From Algoriphagus winogradskyi (GTDB lineage Bacteria > Bacteroidota > Bacteroidia > Cytophagales > Cyclobacteriaceae), in NCBI RefSeq assembly GCF_900182815.1, contig NZ_FXUA01000008.1:176352-240351 (forward strand): a DNA stretch of 64,000 nucleotides, given 5' to 3'. Each line of letters opens with the position of its first letter. The stretch's first letter is position 1. Positions 18,132 to 25,761 of this stretch are shown here, piece by piece. The position numbers were made by a program, and so were the translations under genes. The notes under the pieces are model-generated. The model had not been told where the DNA came from and ran no database searches. It was given only the letters and a program-made list of their open reading frames with translations.

Positions 18132-19448
18132 ATGAAAATTGCAGTAGTAGGAACAGGATATGTAGGCCTTGTATCGGGCGCATGTTTTGCTGACGTAGGA
18201 ATCGAAGTAACTTGTGTTGACATCGATCAAAAGAAAATTGATAACCTCAAAAAAGGCATTATGCCTATTTATGAGCCAGGCCTGGAAGAGGTTGTAGTCA
18301 GAAATTTCAAAAGCGGAAGACTTAAATTCAGCACGGATTTGGGCGAAGCTATTCAGGGAGCCTCAGTCGCTTTTATAGCTGTAGGTACACCTCCGGGAGA
18401 GGATGGATCTGCGGATTTGAAATACGTATTGGCTGTGGCCGATGAGATTGGTACTAAAATGAGTGATTACATTGTAGTGGCTACCAAAAGCACTGTTCCG
18501 GTAACTACCGGTGAGAAAGTTCGTGCAGCGATTAAAGCAGCGCTAGATAAGAGATCTTCGGATCTTCCTTTTGCAGTAGCTTCCAATCCTGAATTCCTGA
18601 AGGAAGGAGCTGCAGTGGAAGACTTTCTGAAGCCGGATAGAATTGTAATTGGAGTGGATGACGAAAGAGCTGAAGAGATTATGAAGCGTCTATACAAGCC
18701 ATTCCAACTCAGCGGAGAGCGAATTATCTACATGGATATCCCTTCTGCAGAAATGACCAAGTATGCCGCCAACGCCATGCTGGCTACCAAGATCTCATTC
18801 ATGAATGACGTAGCAAATTTATGTGAATTGGTAGGTGCTGACGCAAACATGGTTAGAAAAGGTATTGGATCTGACCCAAGAATCGGCAATAAGTTCATCT
18901 ACCCAGGAGTAGGATATGGAGGGTCTTGTTTTCCGAAGGATGTGAAAGCTATCATCAAAACTGCCAAACAATATGGCTATGACCTGAGAGTTCTCCAGGC
19001 TGTGGAAGATGTCAATGACGATCAGAAATATGTGCTTTCCAAAAAAGTAAAAGCTCACTTCGGAGAGGATTTATCAGGAATGACCTTTGCGATGTGGGGA
19101 CTAAGCTTCAAGCCAAATACAGATGATATGCGTGAAGCGCCTGCTGGAGTGATCATCGATGAGTTGAGAGCAGCTGGAGCTAAGGTAAAAGCTTACGATC
19201 CTATCGCAATGGAGGAAGCTAAGGAACATTACATCTTTGACAAGGTGACCTATTGCAAGGATGCCTATGAAGCTTTGGTGGATGCTGATGCACTTCTTTT
19301 GGTTACTGAATGGTCAGAATTCAGAATTCCAAGTTGGGATGTAGTAGGTAGACTATTGAAGAACAAAGTGATCTTCGACGGCAGAAATATTTACGACAAA
19401 AAGTATCTGAAATCCCTTGGTTTTGAATCCTATGCTATAGGAAGTTAA
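18132..19448 (+). CDS. ugd: UDP-glucose 6-dehydrogenase
   Basis: 438 residues, normal length. The enzyme oxidises UDP-glucose to UDP-glucuronate with two NAD+. Visible are the N-terminal NAD-binding motif VVGTGYVGLVSG, the SNPEFLKEGAA substrate motif, the catalytic cysteine in GYGGSCFPKDV (about residue 260) and the C-terminal domain with WGLSFKPNTDDMREAP. UDP-glucuronate would feed the epimerase-like gene at 23229. A mutated copy of the first 40 codons is at 24239. Confidence 0.96.
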   Translation: MKIAVVGTGYVGLVSGACFADVGIEVTCVDIDQKKIDNLKKGIMPIYEPGLEEVVVRNFKSGRLKFSTDLGEAIQGASVAFIAVGTPPGEDGSADLKYVLAVADEIGTKMSDYIVVATKSTVPVTTGEKVRAAIKAALDKRSSDLPFAVASNPEFLKEGAAVEDFLKPDRIVIGVDDERAEEIMKRLYKPFQLSGERIIYMDIPSAEMTKYAANAMLATKISFMNDVANLCELVGADANMVRKGIGSDPRIGNKFIYPGVGYGGSCFPKDVKAIIKTAKQYGYDLRVLQAVEDVNDDQKYVLSKKVKAHFGEDLSGMTFAMWGLSFKPNTDDMREAPAGVIIDELRAAGAKVKAYDPIAMEEAKEHYIFDKVTYCKDAYEALVDADALLLVTEWSEFRIPSWDVVGRLLKNKVIFDGRNIYDKKYLKSLGFESYAIGS

Positions 19449-19485
19449 AACCCCTGACAACCGACAACTGATAACCGACAAACCT

Positions 19486-20481
19486 TTGAAAACCGTTAAC
19501 GTCATTCTTTCCGGCGGAGTTGGCTCCAGACTATGGCCTCTCTCCCGCAAATCCCAACCTAAGCAGTATTTGCCAATTTTTGAAGGGGATACGCTTTTTC
19601 AAAAAACCATAAGCAGAAATTCCCATTTTTGTGATGAGGTAATGGTGGTAGGTAATTGTGATAATTACGAATTGTCAAGAAAGGACCTCGCTTCAGCTGG
19701 GATATCTACTTATGTAGAGATTATCGAGGCCTGTCCTAGGAATACAGCAGCCGCTATTGCTTTTGCAGCCTTTGCAGCTCAGCCAGAGGATATTCTGTTT
19801 GTTACACCTTCTGATCATCTGATAGAATCTGGAAATAACTACCAGCTGGCAGTAGATAGAGCTATTCAACTGGCCAAAGATGGTTTTATAGTTACCTTTG
19901 GGCTGAAGCCAAGTAGGCCGGAGACTGGATTTGGTTATATAGAGGCGGATGGGGAAGAAGTAAAGAGTTTCCGGGAAAAACCAAACTTGGAGACAGCTGA
20001 GGGGTTTTTAAAAAGTGGAAACTTTTATTGGAATTCTGGCATGTTTTGTTTCCAAGCAGGAGTGTATCTTGAAGAATTAAAAGCCTTTGAACCTGAAGTC
20101 TATACTTCTTCAAAAAAAGCATTTGATGGAGCGACGGAAGGTAAACTAGATTTTGAACTATCCATGAAAATCCCTTCTATTTCAGTGGATTATGCTGTCA
20201 TGGAAAATACCAAAAAAATCAAAGTTGTTCCCTCAGAATTTGCTTGGTCAGATATGGGCTCCTTTGAATCTATTTATGATCATTTCAAAAAGCAAGGTCA
20301 TACTGTAGACTCCAAAGGCAATATGGTAATAGGAACGAAGCTTCACACGGAGTTTCTAGGCCTAAAAAACACCTTGTTGATTCAAACAGCAGATGCTATT
20401 TTAGTTCTTAAGAAAGATAATGCTCAGGATGTGAAGAAGGTGTTTGAAAGGTTAGAGAAAGAGAAACCGGACTTAGTGTGA
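19486..20481 (+). CDS. manC: Mannose-1-phosphate guanylyltransferase
   Basis: 331 residues; makes GDP-mannose from mannose-1-phosphate and GTP. The signature GGVGSRLWPLSRKSQPKQY lies at residues 10-28, followed by ENTAAA-like RNTAAAIAFAA and the FVTPSDHLI motif; the FREKP and NSGMF motifs are also present. Only the pyrophosphorylase part is present, without the C-terminal isomerase domain of longer ManC proteins. The start appears to be TTG at 19486, since no ATG precedes the glycine-rich motif. The 37-base spacer after ugd is made of degenerate ACCGACAA-type repeats. Confidence 0.93.
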   Translation: MKTVNVILSGGVGSRLWPLSRKSQPKQYLPIFEGDTLFQKTISRNSHFCDEVMVVGNCDNYELSRKDLASAGISTYVEIIEACPRNTAAAIAFAAFAAQPEDILFVTPSDHLIESGNNYQLAVDRAIQLAKDGFIVTFGLKPSRPETGFGYIEADGEEVKSFREKPNLETAEGFLKSGNFYWNSGMFCFQAGVYLEELKAFEPEVYTSSKKAFDGATEGKLDFELSMKIPSISVDYAVMENTKKIKVVPSEFAWSDMGSFESIYDHFKKQGHTVDSKGNMVIGTKLHTEFLGLKNTLLIQTADAILVLKKDNAQDVKKVFERLEKEKPDLV

Positions 20482-20499
20482 AAGGTGAAAGCTCAAAGG
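20478..20499 (+). repeat. Left inverted repeat flanking the four-helix-bundle gene
   Basis: Twenty-two bases whose complement matches 20881-20902 at 19 of 22 positions (core AAAGGTGAAAG against CTTTCACCTTT). Together they bracket the gene at 20516 like the ends of a small insertion. The left copy also includes the last bases of manC. Confidence 0.65.
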
Positions 20500-20515
20500 A
20501 AAAAGTTTTTAAATA

Positions 20516-20887
20516 ATGAGTAATGATTTTGCTTTTAAGGAGTTGAAAGTTTGGCAAAAGTCCATTGAGTTTGCTGACTCAATTTTAGATATTATTGAAA
20601 ATTTAAATTCATCACAAAAGCATTATAGATTAATAGAGCAAATTGAAGCTAGTTCAGTTTCTATCTCTTCAAATATTGCTGAAGGGAAAGGAAGAGATTC
20701 AAAAAAAGAATACATAAGGTTTCTTTACATAGCGCGTGGTTCATTATATGAGACTGTTTCTATTCTCACCTTATTTGAAAAAAGGAATTGGATTGCAAAA
20801 GAGGTATTAATCAAACTAGAAAATCTGGGAGTAGAGATTGCTTCAATGTTAAAAGGCTTAATAAATGCAATCGCTAAAACCCTTTAA
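20516..20887 (+). CDS. Four-helix-bundle protein (S23/IVP family)
   Basis: 123 residues of the family first found in 23S rRNA intervening sequences. Typical motifs are FKELKVWQKSIEFA at the start, SSVSISSNIAEGKGR in the middle and KEYIRFLYIARGSLYE after it. The fold is a small four-helix bundle that forms pentamers; the cellular role is unclear. It splits the manC-fcl gene pair and is framed by an imperfect 22-base inverted repeat, which suggests that it moved in as a cassette. Genes of this family are often found scattered in Bacteroidota polysaccharide clusters. Confidence 0.9.
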   Translation: MSNDFAFKELKVWQKSIEFADSILDIIENLNSSQKHYRLIEQIEASSVSISSNIAEGKGRDSKKEYIRFLYIARGSLYETVSILTLFEKRNWIAKEVLIKLENLGVEIASMLKGLINAIAKTL

Positions 20888-20902
20888 CCTTTCACCTTTG
20901 AC
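20881..20902 (-). repeat. Right inverted repeat flanking the four-helix-bundle gene
   Basis: Complement of the left repeat at 20478-20499 with three mismatches. It contains the stop codon of the four-helix-bundle gene, so gene and repeat would move together. A transcript through both could also fold into a long-range hairpin. Confidence 0.65.
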
Positions 20903-20942
20903 CTCTCATCTTAGGTTCTTTAAATAATCAAAACAAAGGAAA

Positions 20943-21929
20943 GTGAACAAAACCACAAAGATATACATCGCTGGCCATCGCGGCATGGTAGGCTCAGCAA
21001 TATGGAGAGCTTTGGAAGCTAAAGGGTATACACACCTTATTGGCAAAACCTCAAAGGAATTGGATCTTAAAAGTCAACCTGAAGTAGCTGATTTCTTTGA
21101 ATGCGAAAAACCGGAAGTGGTGATCGATGCTGCAGCACGAGTAGGTGGGATATTAGCTAATAACAACTATCCCTATCAGTTCTTGATGGAAAATATGCAA
21201 ATTCAAAATAACCTGATTGATTCATCTTTAAAAGCTGATGTAGCAAAGTTTATCTTTTTAGGTTCTTCCTGCATCTACCCTAAATTAGCCCCTCAACCTT
21301 TAAAGGAGGAGTATTTATTGACTGGTCCTTTGGAGCCAACTAACGAGTGGTATGCTATTGCTAAAATTACAGGAGTAAAAGCCTGCGAAGCAATCCGAAA
21401 GCAATTTGGCAAGGATTACATTTCCCTAATGCCTACCAACTTATATGGAACCCATGATAATTTTGATTTAACTACTTCCCATGTGCTTCCTGCTATGATC
21501 AGAAAATTTCATGAGGCGAAACAACCACAATTGTCTATGCTGAGCGAAGTCGAAGCAGATAAGGAGCACTTACCAGTAACACTGTGGGGAAGTGGAACAC
21601 CTATGCGCGAATTCCTTTTCGTAGAAGACCTAGCAGACGCAGTAGTTTTTGCCTTAGAAAACAAGTTTCAGGATAACCTATATAATGTTGGAACTGGGGT
21701 GGATTTGACAATAAAAGAATTGGCAGAGTTGATCCAAAAAACCGTAGGCCATACCGGAGAAATCATCTGGGACTCCAGCAAGCCCGATGGAACGCCTAGG
21801 AAATTAATGGATGTCTCCAAAATGACTGATGCAGGCTGGAAGGCCAAGGTAGGATTGGAAGAAGGAATCAAGAGAACCTACGAATGGTTCCTGGAGAATC
21901 AGGAGAACTTTAAAGAAGTGAAATTATAG
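20943..21929 (+). CDS. fcl: GDP-L-fucose synthase with in-frame insert
   Basis: 328 residues; 3,5-epimerase/4-reductase that turns GDP-4-keto-6-deoxymannose into GDP-L-fucose. SDR motifs: GHRGMVGSAI at the start, LGSSCIYP, and catalytic Tyr/Lys in NEWYAIAKITG. MPTNLYGTHDNFD and the GSGTPMREFLFVEDLA block are conserved. Between FHEAK and TLWGSGTP lies an extra segment, about residues 190-205 (SMLSEVEAD), where homologues are shorter; its DNA resembles a dispersed intergenic repeat. The start is GTG at 20943. It works directly after Gmd, encoded next. Confidence 0.93.
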   Translation: MNKTTKIYIAGHRGMVGSAIWRALEAKGYTHLIGKTSKELDLKSQPEVADFFECEKPEVVIDAAARVGGILANNNYPYQFLMENMQIQNNLIDSSLKADVAKFIFLGSSCIYPKLAPQPLKEEYLLTGPLEPTNEWYAIAKITGVKACEAIRKQFGKDYISLMPTNLYGTHDNFDLTTSHVLPAMIRKFHEAKQPQLSMLSEVEADKEHLPVTLWGSGTPMREFLFVEDLADAVVFALENKFQDNLYNVGTGVDLTIKELAELIQKTVGHTGEIIWDSSKPDGTPRKLMDVSKMTDAGWKAKVGLEEGIKRTYEWFLENQENFKEVKL

Positions 21930-22007
21930 TTAAAAGTTAAGATGTTAAAAGTTAAGACGATATCACTTAACAGTTAACGATTAACAATTAACATTTAACA
22001 ATACAAC
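21930..22007. repeat. TTAA-rich repeat spacer
   Basis: The fcl-gmd spacer is almost wholly built of degenerate GTTAA/TTAAC units (for example AACAGTTAACGATTAACA). The same kind of sequence is found inside the gmd coding region at 22925-22992. Confidence 0.7.
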
Positions 22008-23204
22008 ATGAAAACAGCACTTATCACCGGCATCACCGGGCAGGACGGCTCTTACTTAGCGGAACTACTTTTAGAAAAAGGGTACATGGTGCATGGAATT
22101 AAGCGTAGAGCATCCTCCTTTAATACCCAAAGAATAGATCACCTATATCAAGATCAGCACGAAAAGTCAGTTAACTTTAAATTGCATTACGGTGACTTGA
22201 CAGATTCCATGAATATCATTCGAATCATCCAAGAGGTACAACCGGATGAGATTTACAACTTGGGAGCCATGTCTCATGTGAAAGTTTCTTTCGATTCCCC
22301 AGAGTATGTAGCTAATGTGGATGGGCTAGGCACATTAAGAATATTGGAAGCAGTTCGAATTTTAGGTCTGGAAAAAAAAACAAGGATTTACCAAGCTTCT
22401 ACATCTGAATTGTATGGAGGTATGCCAGAGAATAAAAATGCTGCTGGATTTTATGACGAGAACTCTCCTTTCTATCCCCGTTCACCTTATGGAGCTGCAA
22501 AAATCTATGGGTTCTGGATCACCAAAAACTACCGGGAAGCCTATAATATGTTTGCCTGCAACGGGATATTATTCAATCACGAATCTCCTAGAAGAGGGGA
22601 AACTTTTGTAACAAGAAAAATCACCATGGCTACTGCCGCTATAGCAATGGGCTTGCAGGATTGTCTTTACCTAGGTAATATGGAGGCTCTTCGAGATTGG
22701 GGACATGCCAAAGACTATGTAAAAGCCATGTGGTTAATTTTACAACAGGAGAAACCAGAAGATTTTGTAATAGCTACAGGCGTAACTACTAAAGTTCGTG
22801 ATTTCGTAGAGATGTCCTTTGCACATGTAGGCTTCAAAATTCGCTGGAAAGGAGAAGGAGTCAACGAAGTGGGTGTTTTAGAGTCAGTAGATGCAAAAAA
22901 ATATTTTGAATCAACAGGAAAAGAGTTAATTGTTAATGGTTCAGAGTTAAATGTTAACGGATTAACTCTTAACAATTTAACTATTAACTCGGAAATCATC
23001 CGAGTGGATCCCACCTACTTCCGCCCAACCGAAGTCGATCTTCTCCTCGGTGACCCTACCAAATCTAAAACACAATTAGGATGGACACCAGAATACGATT
23101 TAGCTGGATTAGTCAATGATATGATGATTTCTGAAGTCAAATTGGTGCAAAAAAATATGCATTTAGTAGAAAGAGGACATGAGGTTTTTAGACATGCAGA
23201 GTAA
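22008..23204 (+). CDS. gmd: GDP-mannose 4,6-dehydratase with repeat-derived insert
   Basis: 398 residues; converts GDP-mannose to GDP-4-keto-6-deoxymannose. Motifs: GITGQDGSYLAELLLEKGY (NADP site), YNLGAMSHV, STSELYGG, catalytic Tyr/Lys in YPRSPYGAAKIYG, NHESPRRGETFVTRKIT, and the C-terminal VDPTYFRPTEVDLLLGDP. It is longer than the usual 340-375 residues because an Asn/Leu/Thr-rich segment (about residues 307-328) is inserted just before the VDPTYFRP block. That segment is encoded by TTAA-rich DNA like the intergenic repeat upstream of the gene. The insertion keeps the frame and falls in a variable loop, so activity may persist. Confidence 0.93.
   Translation: MKTALITGITGQDGSYLAELLLEKGYMVHGIKRRASSFNTQRIDHLYQDQHEKSVNFKLHYGDLTDSMNIIRIIQEVQPDEIYNLGAMSHVKVSFDSPEYVANVDGLGTLRILEAVRILGLEKKTRIYQASTSELYGGMPENKNAAGFYDENSPFYPRSPYGAAKIYGFWITKNYREAYNMFACNGILFNHESPRRGETFVTRKITMATAAIAMGLQDCLYLGNMEALRDWGHAKDYVKAMWLILQQEKPEDFVIATGVTTKVRDFVEMSFAHVGFKIRWKGEGVNEVGVLESVDAKKYFESTGKELIVNGSELNVNGLTLNNLTINSEIIRVDPTYFRPTEVDLLLGDPTKSKTQLGWTPEYDLAGLVNDMMISEVKLVQKNMHLVERGHEVFRHAE
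22925..22992 (+). repeat. Intergenic-type TTAA repeat inside gmd
   Basis: About 68 bases inside gmd formed of GTTAAT/GTTAAC/ATTAACT units in both orientations, matching the style of 21930-22007. They encode an extra peptide (LIVNGSELNVNGL, then TLNNLTINS) absent from ordinary Gmd proteins. Confidence 0.65.
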
Positions 23205-23228
23205 ATTTTAAACTATAATTTTTTAAAT

Positions 23229-24239
23229 ATGCAAATTTTAGTAACTGGAGCAGCTGGATTTATAGGCTTTCATCTATGTAAGAAACTAATAGATGACGGG
23301 CATACTGTAATTGGAGTCGATAATATAAATGATTATTATGACCCTACTCTTAAAATTGGGCGAATAAGCCAGCTTGGAATAGATAGAGAGCTTTCACTGC
23401 CTTTTGATATTGAAGAATCTACAAATAGTGATTTCACCTTTATCAGATCCAATATTGAAGAAGATTATTTTTGGGAAAAATTAGCTTTGGATTTTACTAT
23501 TGATGCAATTATTCATTTGGCGGCTCAAGCAGGAGTAAGGTATAGTTTAGAAAATCCAAAAGCTTATATTAAATCCAATATTGATGGATTTTTAAATGTT
23601 TTGGAATTTAGTAGATATCATAAGATTAGTAATTTGATTTACGCATCTAGTTCTTCTGTATATGGAATGGAATCTGAGCAGCCATTCTCTGAACAGGAGT
23701 CTTGTAATAAACCAGTAAGTCTATATGCCGCTACGAAGAGGTCAAATGAGTTGATGGCATATACATACCACCATTTATTTGGCATAACTTCAATTGGATT
23801 AAGATTTTTTACAGTCTATGGTCCGTGGGGTCGACCTGATATGGCTCCTTTTATTTTTACAAAGGCTGCTTTTGAAGGTACAGAAATTAGAGTATTTAAT
23901 CAGGGCAATCAAAAAAGAGATTTCACATACATTGATGATATAGTTAATGGAATAGTCCAAATATTTGATCAAAAAGCGAAAATTGAAGGAGCTGAAGTAT
24001 GTAATATAGGGCAAGGCAAACCATTGGGTCTTGGTGACTTTATTAGTTTAATTGAAGAATGTACCGGCAAAGAATTAGCCAAAAAGTATGTTGAGGCTCA
24101 GCCAGGAGATGTTCAAGTGACTTTTGCAAACACAGAAAAATTAGAATCTACTTTTGCTTATCAACCAAAAATTGAATTGAAAAATGGAATAAACGAATTT
24201 GTCAAATGGTATATCAACTATTATAAAATAGATAAATAA
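23229..24239 (+). CDS. NAD-dependent sugar-nucleotide epimerase (UDP-glucuronate 4-epimerase-like)
   Basis: 336 residues, extended SDR. NAD motif TGAAGFIGFHLCKKL at the N-terminus, VDNINDYYDPTLK typical of UDP-glucuronate epimerases, HLAAQAGVRYSLENP, and catalytic Tyr/Lys in SLYAATKRSNE; RFFTVYGPWGRPDMA and RDFTYIDDIV are also typical. By this similarity it converts UDP-glucuronate, made by Ugd, to UDP-galacturonate; another hexuronic epimerisation cannot be ruled out. It has lower GC than the genes before it and marks the left edge of the AT-rich core. Confidence 0.88.
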   Translation: MQILVTGAAGFIGFHLCKKLIDDGHTVIGVDNINDYYDPTLKIGRISQLGIDRELSLPFDIEESTNSDFTFIRSNIEEDYFWEKLALDFTIDAIIHLAAQAGVRYSLENPKAYIKSNIDGFLNVLEFSRYHKISNLIYASSSSVYGMESEQPFSEQESCNKPVSLYAATKRSNELMAYTYHHLFGITSIGLRFFTVYGPWGRPDMAPFIFTKAAFEGTEIRVFNQGNQKRDFTYIDDIVNGIVQIFDQKAKIEGAEVCNIGQGKPLGLGDFISLIEECTGKELAKKYVEAQPGDVQVTFANTEKLESTFAYQPKIELKNGINEFVKWYINYYKIDK

Positions 24240-24381
24240 TGAAAATCGCAGTAGTGGGTACTCGCTATATGGGTCTGGTATCAGGCGTATGTTTTGCAGA
24301 TGTAGGGATCGAAGTTACTTGTGATGATATCGATCGAAAGAAAATGGATAACCTTAAATAGGGCGTTATATCTATTTGTCA
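24239..24381 (+). pseudogene. Truncated ugd remnant
   Basis: Starts with an ATG overlapping the previous stop codon and copies the first 40 codons of ugd (compare 18132): the peptide reads MKIAVVGTRYMGLVSG, then VCFADVGIEVTCDD, and meets a TAG at 24359-24361, where intact ugd has a lysine codon. Nucleotide similarity goes on to about 24381 and then stops. The NAD-binding GxGxxG motif is broken (Gly to Arg). It is a decaying 5' fragment, likely the scar of a recombination within the cluster. Confidence 0.85.
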
Positions 24382-24459
24382 AAGATTAACTCTATGAAAG
24401 TCTTTGCTAGTAATGATGAGTTTGTATTATATAAAAAATCACTTTAAAATAAATTAGCT

Positions 24460-24993
24460 TTGAACATCAATTTTGATAAAATTAGACAATATTTCTTAAG
24501 GTTATTACCCAATAAGGTTCAGGCAAAATTATTAGGTGTAGAAATGGGTGAAAATAATTTTATCTCTTCAAGATTTTGGAGCTCTGAACCTTATCTAATA
24601 AAAATTGGAAATAATTGTCAAATAACAAATGGTGTAAAATTTTTTACACATGGTGGAGCTGGTGCAGTTAGACTAAAACACCCTAAATTTGATTGTTTTG
24701 GAAAGATTGAAATTGGTGATTTTGTCTATTTTGGGACCAATTCGTTAATTATGCCTGGTGTAACTATTGGTAATAATGTACTAATAGCAGCAGGAAGTGT
24801 AGTCGTTAGTTCGATACCTGAAAATGTTGTTATAGGTGGTAATCCTGCTAGAATTATTTGCTCGATTGAGCAGTATTTGGAAAGGAATTTGACATTTAAT
24901 CTAAATACAAAGGGGCTATCTGATACCGAAAAGAGGAAGGTAATTCTTTCTAATATTGATAAATTGATAAAAAAGGAAATGTTAATTGCATGA
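24460..24993 (+). CDS. Hexapeptide-repeat acetyltransferase
   Basis: 177 residues with a left-handed beta-helix acyltransferase fold: isoleucine-glycine hexapeptides in IKIGNNCQITNGV, IEIGDFVYFGTNSLIMPG and VTIGNNVLIAAGSVV, and the usual VIGGNPARII end. It should move an acetyl group from acetyl-CoA to a sugar hydroxyl or amine of the polysaccharide or its precursor. The start seems to be TTG at 24460. AT-rich, as are its downstream neighbours. Confidence 0.85.
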   Translation: MNINFDKIRQYFLRLLPNKVQAKLLGVEMGENNFISSRFWSSEPYLIKIGNNCQITNGVKFFTHGGAGAVRLKHPKFDCFGKIEIGDFVYFGTNSLIMPGVTIGNNVLIAAGSVVVSSIPENVVIGGNPARIICSIEQYLERNLTFNLNTKGLSDTEKRKVILSNIDKLIKKEMLIA

Positions 24994-25165
24994 TATTATA
25001 ACTGGTTGATTTATAGATTTTAGTTCTATCATTGGAGAATATTTTTTGAATAAATTGGCCTTTTTAAAATTTATTGAGCAACCTCTTTTTTGAATTTTAT
25101 TTTTCAAAAGGGAAATCATCTCGTCGTAGATTATTTGAATGTTTTTTTTGCTAAAATGAATAAAG

Positions 25166-25702
25166 ATGATAGGAAATGATCATATAAGGTATATTGGTAA
25201 AGATGGGGGTTGGGTTAAAATAGTTAAACTGTTTTTTACTACACCTGGATATAAGTATACGCTAATTATGAGGTTAGGTCAGTCAGAAGTATTAGTATTT
25301 AGGTATTTTTTTAGGTTTATACTTCGATTTTTGTCACGATACTATGGGTTTCAAATACCAGCTTCTGCAAAGATAGGGCATGGGCTTTTTTTAGGACATT
25401 TTGGCACAATAGTAATTAATAAAGAGGCCTTAATTGGGAAAAATTGCAATATTGCTCAAGGTGTAACTATTGGTCAGTCAAATCGCGGTAAACGAAAAGG
25501 AGCACCGAATATAGGCGATGAAGTATGGATTGGTCCTAATTCTGTAGTTGTTGGATCCGTGAATATTGGCAATAATGTTTTAATTGGTCCTAATAGCTTT
25601 GTGAATATTGATGTTCCCCCTAATAGTATTGTAATCGGAAATCCGTGTATTGTTACTAGCAATGAGTTGGCTACAGAAGGCTATATTAATAATAAAGTAT
25701 AG
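25166..25702 (+). CDS. Serine acetyltransferase-like hexapeptide acyltransferase
   Basis: 178 residues. N-terminal helical part with FFTTPGYKYTLIMRLGQ as seen in small CysE-like acetyltransferases of polysaccharide clusters, then a beta-helix with IPASAKIGHGLFLGHFGTIV, GKNCNIAQGVTIGQ and NIGDEVWIGPNSVVVG, ending in SIVIGNPC. Probably O-acetylates a sugar; true cysteine synthesis is less likely in this setting. The 170 bases before it contain no gene. Confidence 0.85.
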   Translation: MIGNDHIRYIGKDGGWVKIVKLFFTTPGYKYTLIMRLGQSEVLVFRYFFRFILRFLSRYYGFQIPASAKIGHGLFLGHFGTIVINKEALIGKNCNIAQGVTIGQSNRGKRKGAPNIGDEVWIGPNSVVVGSVNIGNNVLIGPNSFVNIDVPPNSIVIGNPCIVTSNELATEGYINNKV

Positions 25703-25761
25703 AGATATTATTCTTTTTTATACAAATTCGCTTTAATATTTTAGTATTTTAATCCAATTTG

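Noticed and set aside
13098..22007. TTAA-rich and TTAACCA tandem words as a CRISPR array
   Set aside because: No regular repeat length, no unique spacers and no cas genes; they are degenerate spacer repeats.
24239..24361. Small functional protein of 40 residues
   Set aside because: It is a clear truncated and mutated copy of the ugd start with a broken NAD-binding motif.
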